Origin: Candidatus Methylomirabilis sp.
Lineage (GTDB): Bacteria; Muiribacteriota; Ozemobacteria; Ozemobacterales; Ozemobacteraceae
Reading direction: 5' to 3'
NCBI GenBank assembly: GCA_020722725.1
Contig: DYKG01000001.1
Coordinates: forward strand, 124,001 to 188,000
Length of the DNA stretch: 64,000 bases
The position numbers and the translations under genes are program-made. Within the stretch, counting starts at the first letter, position 1, and every line of letters begins with the position of its first letter. This document shows, in pieces, positions 59,109 through 64,000 of this stretch. The notes under the pieces are model-generated. The model was not told the origin of the DNA. It made no database searches and saw nothing but the letters and a program-made list of their open reading frames with translations.

Positions 59109-62100
59109 TTCTTTTTCCTGCTGTAGATTTTATCTGAACGGTCGAAGGCGTCGCGGAAGTTGATGTCAACATTACATATCATGTCATACATTCGCAAAGC
59201 TTCGTCAAACTTTTTCAAACCTTCAAGGGCGATACCGGTTCGATAAATCACATCTTTTATCGGCTCATTCATCAGCTCAGGATCAATGTCGAGGGTGTCA
59301 ACGATTTCCATTGCCATTACCGGTTCTTTAGTCTCAAGCAGGGCGTTTGCCAGCATCAGGCCAGTTTCGGTACTGCGTTCAGAGGCATAGATCGGGCTGA
59401 GAACGTCTACGACTTCTTTCCATTTTTTGCGGTTGAAAAGATCACGGGCTTTTGAAAGATCGGCAAAATTGCCGCTTTCGGCTTTTTGTGGCATTGCTTC
59501 TTTTGCGGGAAAACTTTCTTCAAAACCGGAGGCACCAAGCGCAGCAATTTTATCATTGGCAGGTCCGCCCAATTCTTCGGGGAGATCAGTGGCAAATTCA
59601 TCGAGCAGAGAGTCTGATTCGTTGAATGGATCCAGTTCAGGCAATTCACCTGGATCCAGGGCCAAGTCGGCAACTTGAGTCGATTGTGTCTTTTTGCCCT
59701 TTTCTTTTCCCGTAGTTGGTTTTAGAAAATCAGGCAGTGGCACGTTGGCTTCGTCAAGCTCAAATCCCTCTGGTGGGGGTTCGATAAACCCTTCAATATT
59801 TATTTCTTCGGGGTTCATTCCTGGCATAGGCAGATCAGGTGCCTGCAGTTCGTCGATCATAAGGTCGTCATCGAGGTCTGCCAGGGTATTTTCGGTAGCC
59901 GGCAGCGGTGACATGGTTGCCGCATCTTTTTTAAGGCCGGAAAGAATTTCTGCCAGCTGAGCGTTTCCGGGTGCCCTTTGCATGAAAGTTTCATACTGCC
60001 TGATCGCTTCTGGCAACATATCAAGCTTTTTCATTGAAGAGCTGTAAACTACATGAATTCCCATGTTGTTGAGGTTTTCTTCGAGAACCCTTAGACATTC
60101 TCGCGCGGCATCTGAATAGCGACCTGATTTTGCATAGTTGCGGGCAAGAAGTTCGCGAAATTCTGTTCGGTCTTCGTATTTCAGCGCATCTTCAAGAATT
60201 GTTATAACATCGTTGCCCATGCTGCGATTCTGGATGTAGCCTTCGGCAAGGGCAATTGCTATCTGTGGCTCGTCGGGGCCGGTCTGGAAATAGGTAAACA
60301 GTATGCCCATCGCTTCTACTGTATAATTTTTGGTTTTAGCATAATGTCGCGCAAGAATTGGAAGATATTCTGATTTTTCGGGGTTTTCACGATAAATGGT
60401 CTCATACATCGAAATGGCTTCGGTTGAACTGTCATTGCAGGCGATTGAAGCTTTAGCCAGGTAGTCCCAGGCAATATTATTGCCGGGAAATTTTTCAAGA
60501 ATTTCTCTGGCGAAATCCTGGCATTTTACGAAATTTCGCATTTCAAAATGTGATTTAACAAGAATTTCCAGCATTTCACGTTCGACTTGAACCGGCTGTT
60601 TTTTGGCCAAAGCCTTTTCTGCCATGGCTGTAGCTTTTTGATAATTGGCTTTTTCAAACGATCGTTTGGCAACATTTTCTGCTTTCATGAAAGCCAGAGT
60701 AATGGCGGGCAGCAGTCGCAGCAGAAAGACTGTAAAAAACAGAACTGCAGCTATTCCAAGACCGATGTGAACCCACAATTTGTTGAGATTATACCAGATC
60801 CCGTATTTCAACTGGTCGAAATCGGACTGATTTCTGGCAAAATCAAGCTCGTTTGCTTCAAATTGTTTAAAAATTTCATTTGCCTCGTCATAGCGCTCGA
60901 GTTCGAAAAGGATTTCAAGCTTTGTCCATTCTATGTCGCGGCGGAACAGCGGGTCGAGGTTTTTGTCCCGCAGCACAATTTCGAGGTGTTTGAGTGCCGT
61001 TTCTCTCTCTGGTTCAGGTTTTAGCAGGTAAATTTTGCCTATATAGAAAGGTGCTTCTTTAAATCGTTCCGGTTCCTGTTCATAGGCTTCCTGGAGCGTC
61101 GGCAGTGCTTCTTCGTATTTTTCCCGCTCAAAAAGATTGCGTGCTTCTTTATATCTCTTGAAAAGGTCGAATTTTGCATCAAGTTTTTGTTTCAATTCAT
61201 CTTTGCCGGTTACCCCAGGATAAAGCTCGATAGCCTTTTCCAGGTTCAGTTTGGCATCTTCGTAACTTTTCCCTTCAAATTTGCTGTTGGCCTGTTTGAT
61301 CCAGAATTCTGCCTTCCTGATCGATTCTGCTTCCAGATCAGCCTGGGGTTTAACCGGTTCTTCCGGTTTGTCTGGTTCGTCTATCGGCACCGGCCGGTCA
61401 ATTGAGCCATCGCCATCAGGATTATCGGGCAGATCAGGTAAATCGGGTATTTCATCAGGATTCGGCATTTCGTCGGGTAGTGGATCGTCACTGGTTGGCT
61501 GATTTTCATTGGGGTTTACCCTGGCATTGGTTATGTCATCAGGCAGGTCAGCAACTTCAACCGTATCGGACGGAAGATTAACTGTCTCGGGAGGCTTGGT
61601 GGGATCATTTTCAAAAGGACTTTCGGGAACTTCAACAATGTTTGCGTCGCCGGCAATCGGGTTTGCTCTTTTGATAAAGTTGGTGTTTTTGACAATTTTT
61701 TTTGCGGTTGCCAGCCCATAATTATTGCAGGAATAGAGGAACTGAAAATCGGCAAAAACCACGGGAGAGTCTGGCATTGCTTCAAGAACATTGCCCATCT
61801 GTTCAAAGGCTTGATTGTAATTTGCTTTCTTGAAAAGAATTTTGGCAAAAACATAATTTGCAATAGGTCCTGAACGGTTCTCTATCGCGGTTGAAGCAAA
61901 CCTGGATGCTTCGTCGAGTTTCCCTTTGTGAAAGTTGATGTCGGCAAGAATAGTAAAAATAGCCGGATCATCAGGATTGATTCGCGCCTGTTTCTTCAAT
62001 CTTTCTTCAGTTCGGTCAAGCAGATCAGCTTTGAGCTTGTCGAGTTTCGGGTCAAATTCATCGCGGGACAGTTCGGCGCGAAGAATTTCCATATAGGCTT

Positions 62101-62233
62101 CGCCATACATTCTGGCTGACAGAAATTTGCGAAGAGTCAAATAATCCTGATTAGTGGCTGCGTTAACGACAGCTGAAGCCAGGATAAGAAAAATGATTGC
62201 AGCATTTAAAATGTGTTTTTTAAAACTTGACAG
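59105..62233 (-). CDS. Very large membrane TPR protein
   Basis: About 1042 residues. A CTG start at 62233 is proposed: an AAAGGGA site lies 8 bp upstream and the resulting N-terminus is a normal signal/anchor (SSFKKHILNAAIIFLILASAVVNA). ATG 62320 would add 29 residues and overlap the upstream gene by 73 bp. The order is TPR-like helices (about 30-190), then an Asp/Pro-rich linker (DLPDLPDNPDGDGS...), a second TPR block (about 310-490), a transmembrane helix (HIGLGIAAVLFFTVFLLRLL, about 505-525), and cytoplasmic TPRs (about 530-780). A Pro/Asp-rich region and a last TPR block follow. It pairs with the similar gene upstream and probably scaffolds an envelope assembly (inference). Confidence 0.8.
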   Translation of the reverse strand: MSSFKKHILNAAIIFLILASAVVNAATNQDYLTLRKFLSARMYGEAYMEILRAELSRDEFDPKLDKLKADLLDRTEERLKKQARINPDDPAIFTILADINFHKGKLDEASRFASTAIENRSGPIANYVFAKILFKKANYNQAFEQMGNVLEAMPDSPVVFADFQFLYSCNNYGLATAKKIVKNTNFIKRANPIAGDANIVEVPESPFENDPTKPPETVNLPSDTVEVADLPDDITNARVNPNENQPTSDDPLPDEMPNPDEIPDLPDLPDNPDGDGSIDRPVPIDEPDKPEEPVKPQADLEAESIRKAEFWIKQANSKFEGKSYEDAKLNLEKAIELYPGVTGKDELKQKLDAKFDLFKRYKEARNLFEREKYEEALPTLQEAYEQEPERFKEAPFYIGKIYLLKPEPERETALKHLEIVLRDKNLDPLFRRDIEWTKLEILFELERYDEANEIFKQFEANELDFARNQSDFDQLKYGIWYNLNKLWVHIGLGIAAVLFFTVFLLRLLPAITLAFMKAENVAKRSFEKANYQKATAMAEKALAKKQPVQVEREMLEILVKSHFEMRNFVKCQDFAREILEKFPGNNIAWDYLAKASIACNDSSTEAISMYETIYRENPEKSEYLPILARHYAKTKNYTVEAMGILFTYFQTGPDEPQIAIALAEGYIQNRSMGNDVITILEDALKYEDRTEFRELLARNYAKSGRYSDAARECLRVLEENLNNMGIHVVYSSSMKKLDMLPEAIRQYETFMQRAPGNAQLAEILSGLKKDAATMSPLPATENTLADLDDDLMIDELQAPDLPMPGMNPEEINIEGFIEPPPEGFELDEANVPLPDFLKPTTGKEKGKKTQSTQVADLALDPGELPELDPFNESDSLLDEFATDLPEELGGPANDKIAALGASGFEESFPAKEAMPQKAESGNFADLSKARDLFNRKKWKEVVDVLSPIYASERSTETGLMLANALLETKEPVMAMEIVDTLDIDPELMNEPIKDVIYRTGIALEGLKKFDEALRMYDMICNVDINFRDAFDRSDKIYSRKKN

Positions 62234-62247
62234 AGATTCATTCCCTT

Positions 62248-64000
62248 TCAGCTCATACTCTGACCGCAATGCTGGCAATAATATTCTTCGGGATTGTTCG
62301 GTTTCTGGCAACGGGGACATAAAACCTGAGACGATGGTTCAGCTGGATTTTGTTGGGCCTTTTGAGCCCTGCCCGGTTGGGATGCAAACTTCTGTGCCTC
62401 TTTAAAGCCATTTTGAAATGCGACATTATAGGGGCTATTCTGAAGAAAGTTTCGATAGATTTCAAGCAGGTCATCAAGCCGATTCTGCTTATTATAGGCT
62501 TCGAGCAGAACCGAATGAACCAGTTCGTTGTTGACCTCCTGGTTGATAACCTGTTCACAAAGCCGCAGAGCATCGTCGAACTGACGGAGTTTGAGATGAA
62601 TTTTGGCAACCCCCAGCATGAATTCAGGTTCTGGCGAACCAAATTCCATCATTTTCTGGAAAACTTTGACCGCTTTTTCATCGCTGCGGGCTTTCTTCAG
62701 ATAGAATTTGCCCAGTGGTTTAAGCACTTCAGGGTTATTGGGGTCAAGGTTGAGCCATTGTTCGAGAACTTTCACACCTTCATCGGTCAGCACTTTCTGC
62801 TGAGTGTAGTGAGAACCGAGAAGAGAAACCAGTGCAATGTTGCGTGAATCTTTGTTATACAGTCGCAAAAGTTCGGGAAGGCTTTCGGGTGAGACCATGC
62901 GCCTGCCGAGATAGGCATAACCAAGCCAGGTGTGGGCATCTTCATCCTGCTGACTGATCGACAGCAGATGTTTGCATTCACCGATCGCCTTGTCGTAAAT
63001 GCCTTTTTTAAGGTAGGCCTGAGCCAGAATTCGCGAAATCATCGCACCATCGAAAGGCGTCAGAATCGGCAATCTTCTGATTTTCATCAGTTCTTCGATA
63101 CATTCCTCAGTCATATCCTTTTTCAGGAAGCTCTGTGCCTTGCGAATCGAAGAGTTTTTGTTGTATTCGGGCAGATACTTGTAAAGGGCCCATGCAATCC
63201 AGGCCAGCAGCAATAGAATGAGGACAGGAAGATAGCGCAGCCATTTTGATGTGCTTGATGCGAGCAGTTTATCTTTAATTTCAGGATAATCAGGGTCTGA
63301 ATCATAGATTTCAGTGAAGTAATTGAATGCCTGCTGCTTTTCACCCTGTTCGAGCAGAATCGACCCGATAATGAATTTGGCACGATTGTTTTCTTTCTGC
63401 AGAGTAAGCTGATATCTGGCATTCGATATTGCTTCTTCATTGTTGCCCGTTTTCCAGTATGCTTCGGCGAGATAGCTGGGCAGCTGAATATTGTAGCTTT
63501 TCGGCAGCTGAGTTAGAAATTTCAGGCATTCTTCATATTCGTAGGCATTGCGAGCTTCGAGACCCTTTTCCCAGAGCTCTTTTTCGTTATGGATTTTCTT
63601 GATTTTACCCAGTTCTTCAGCAAAAGCGGCCTTATATCTTTTCAGGCCATTGTCGAGTTCGATCATCATCATGCCACGGCTGAAACTGACTTCCGCATCC
63701 TGGTTATTGCCAGCAGCGGCGAAATCTTTGCCTTTTCTCAGGAATCCCTCGACCATAGAAGCCCGCTCTGAAGTAGTGCGTGGCAATTTGGTTGCCCGAC
63801 CCAGTTTCTTCATCAGCTCTTCTTCTTTGGCTGTCGCCTGTTGCAGCAGTTCTTTTGCTTTCTGGTTTTCGGGGTCGGCCGAAACCACATATTCGAGCAT
63901 ATCGCGTGCCTCAAGCCAACTTTCATTCTTAACCATTTCCTGGGCTTCAATGAACGCTGTTTTCGCTTCGCGGGTATCGACGATGTGCGTCAGTTCCTCT
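62248..64000 (-). CDS. Large membrane TPR protein with C-terminal zinc ribbon, 5' end outside window
   Basis: The frame is open to the right edge, so the N-terminus is missing; about 583 residues are visible. TPR repeats (for example AEVSFSRGMMMIEL, AYWKTGNNEEAISNARYQL) precede one transmembrane helix (YLPVLILLLLAWIAWALY, about nt 63185-63240). More TPRs follow on the other side (ILAQAYLKKGIYDKAIGECK, GKFYLKKARSDEKAVKVFQ). The very end is a zinc ribbon, CPRCQKPNNPEEYYCQHCGQ, with two CxxC knuckles. It is 14 bp upstream of the other TPR gene and clearly co-transcribed. ATG 63936 is internal because the upstream codons continue the helical pattern. Confidence 0.82.
   Translation of the reverse strand, partial: EELTHIVDTREAKTAFIEAQEMVKNESWLEARDMLEYVVSADPENQKAKELLQQATAKEEELMKKLGRATKLPRTTSERASMVEGFLRKGKDFAAAGNNQDAEVSFSRGMMMIELDNGLKRYKAAFAEELGKIKKIHNEKELWEKGLEARNAYEYEECLKFLTQLPKSYNIQLPSYLAEAYWKTGNNEEAISNARYQLTLQKENNRAKFIIGSILLEQGEKQQAFNYFTEIYDSDPDYPEIKDKLLASSTSKWLRYLPVLILLLLAWIAWALYKYLPEYNKNSSIRKAQSFLKKDMTEECIEELMKIRRLPILTPFDGAMISRILAQAYLKKGIYDKAIGECKHLLSISQQDEDAHTWLGYAYLGRRMVSPESLPELLRLYNKDSRNIALVSLLGSHYTQQKVLTDEGVKVLEQWLNLDPNNPEVLKPLGKFYLKKARSDEKAVKVFQKMMEFGSPEPEFMLGVAKIHLKLRQFDDALRLCEQVINQEVNNELVHSVLLEAYNKQNRLDDLLEIYRNFLQNSPYNVAFQNGFKEAQKFASQPGRAQKAQQNPAEPSSQVLCPRCQKPNNPEEYYCQHCGQSMS

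Noticed and set aside
1..64000. CRISPR arrays, tRNA or rRNA genes, insertion sequences, prophage
   Set aside because: I found no direct repeat-spacer pattern, cloverleaf-like segment, transposase/integrase frame or phage gene on either strand. Short tRNAs could still be missed by eye.

Overview
The window looks like a chromosomal stretch of a diderm (Gram-negative-type) bacterium of moderate GC content. The envelope genes support this: Kdo transferase, three family-9 (heptosyltransferase-type) glycosyltransferases, an LpxL-type acyltransferase, OmpA-type peptidoglycan-binding domains, lipoproteins, a predicted outer-membrane barrel, PBP1C, MurC and an L,D-transpeptidase. A CheC-CheD-sigma28 operon suggests motility or chemotaxis. 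I see no rRNA, tRNA, CRISPR array, prophage or insertion sequence. The taxon cannot be fixed from this sequence; a lineage such as Candidatus Riflebacteria is only a guess.

Layout. 1-3.9 kb: the 3' part of pbpC, then a scarred region with two gene fragments that meet head to head at about 2481, a dispersed repeat, a VTC-domain gene and the frameshifted remnant of its usual DUF4956 partner. 4.0-14.1 kb: one plus-strand operon with three OmpH/Skp-like exported proteins, three minor pseudopilins (GspJ-, GspI- and GspK-like) and a 1601-residue exported protein, closed by a terminator. 14.2-18.8 kb: an M42 aminopeptidase, then an operon of two apparently degenerate enzymes (alkaline-phosphatase-like and primase/RecA-like) and acylphosphatase. 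18.8-27.2 kb: minus-strand genes for a lipoprotein, a B3/B4-domain protein and MurC, then an envelope cluster of FN3 lipoprotein, FecR protein, barrel protein and LysM/M23 hydrolase. 27.4-36.2 kb: RlpA, a VapBC-like toxin-antitoxin pair with a near-ideal palindromic operator, a HAMP membrane protein, the CheC-CheD-membrane protein-sigma28 operon, Pth, gpmI-gmk and a second FecR protein. 36.3-45.1 kb: a long minus-strand envelope operon ending in ArfB. 45.2-49.1 kb: a zinc-peptidase-like protein, a YkuD protein, an RsbW-like kinase and a PHB-depolymerase-like esterase.

49.1-58.4 kb holds the most unusual unit. It is a seven-gene minus-strand operon: membrane-anchored substrate-binding/OmpA fusion, PspA, secreted substrate-binding/OmpA fusion, ABC permease with a large extracytoplasmic insert, ABC ATPase with a PspA-like amphipathic N-terminal helix, a two-helix coiled-coil membrane protein, and a tandem AAA+ ATPase whose first module lacks a P-loop. 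I read it as an envelope-spanning ABC machine tied to peptidoglycan outside and to PspA and AAA+ functions inside. The window ends with two very large membrane TPR proteins, the last cut by the right edge.

A dispersed repeat of about 65-70 bp occurs four times (near 2.96, 29.9, 42.05 and 47.4 kb). The third copy lies inside the reading frame of the acyltransferase gene. Several strong sigma70-type promoters can be read directly, upstream of the toxin-antitoxin pair, the HAMP gene, cheC, gpmI and the second FecR gene.
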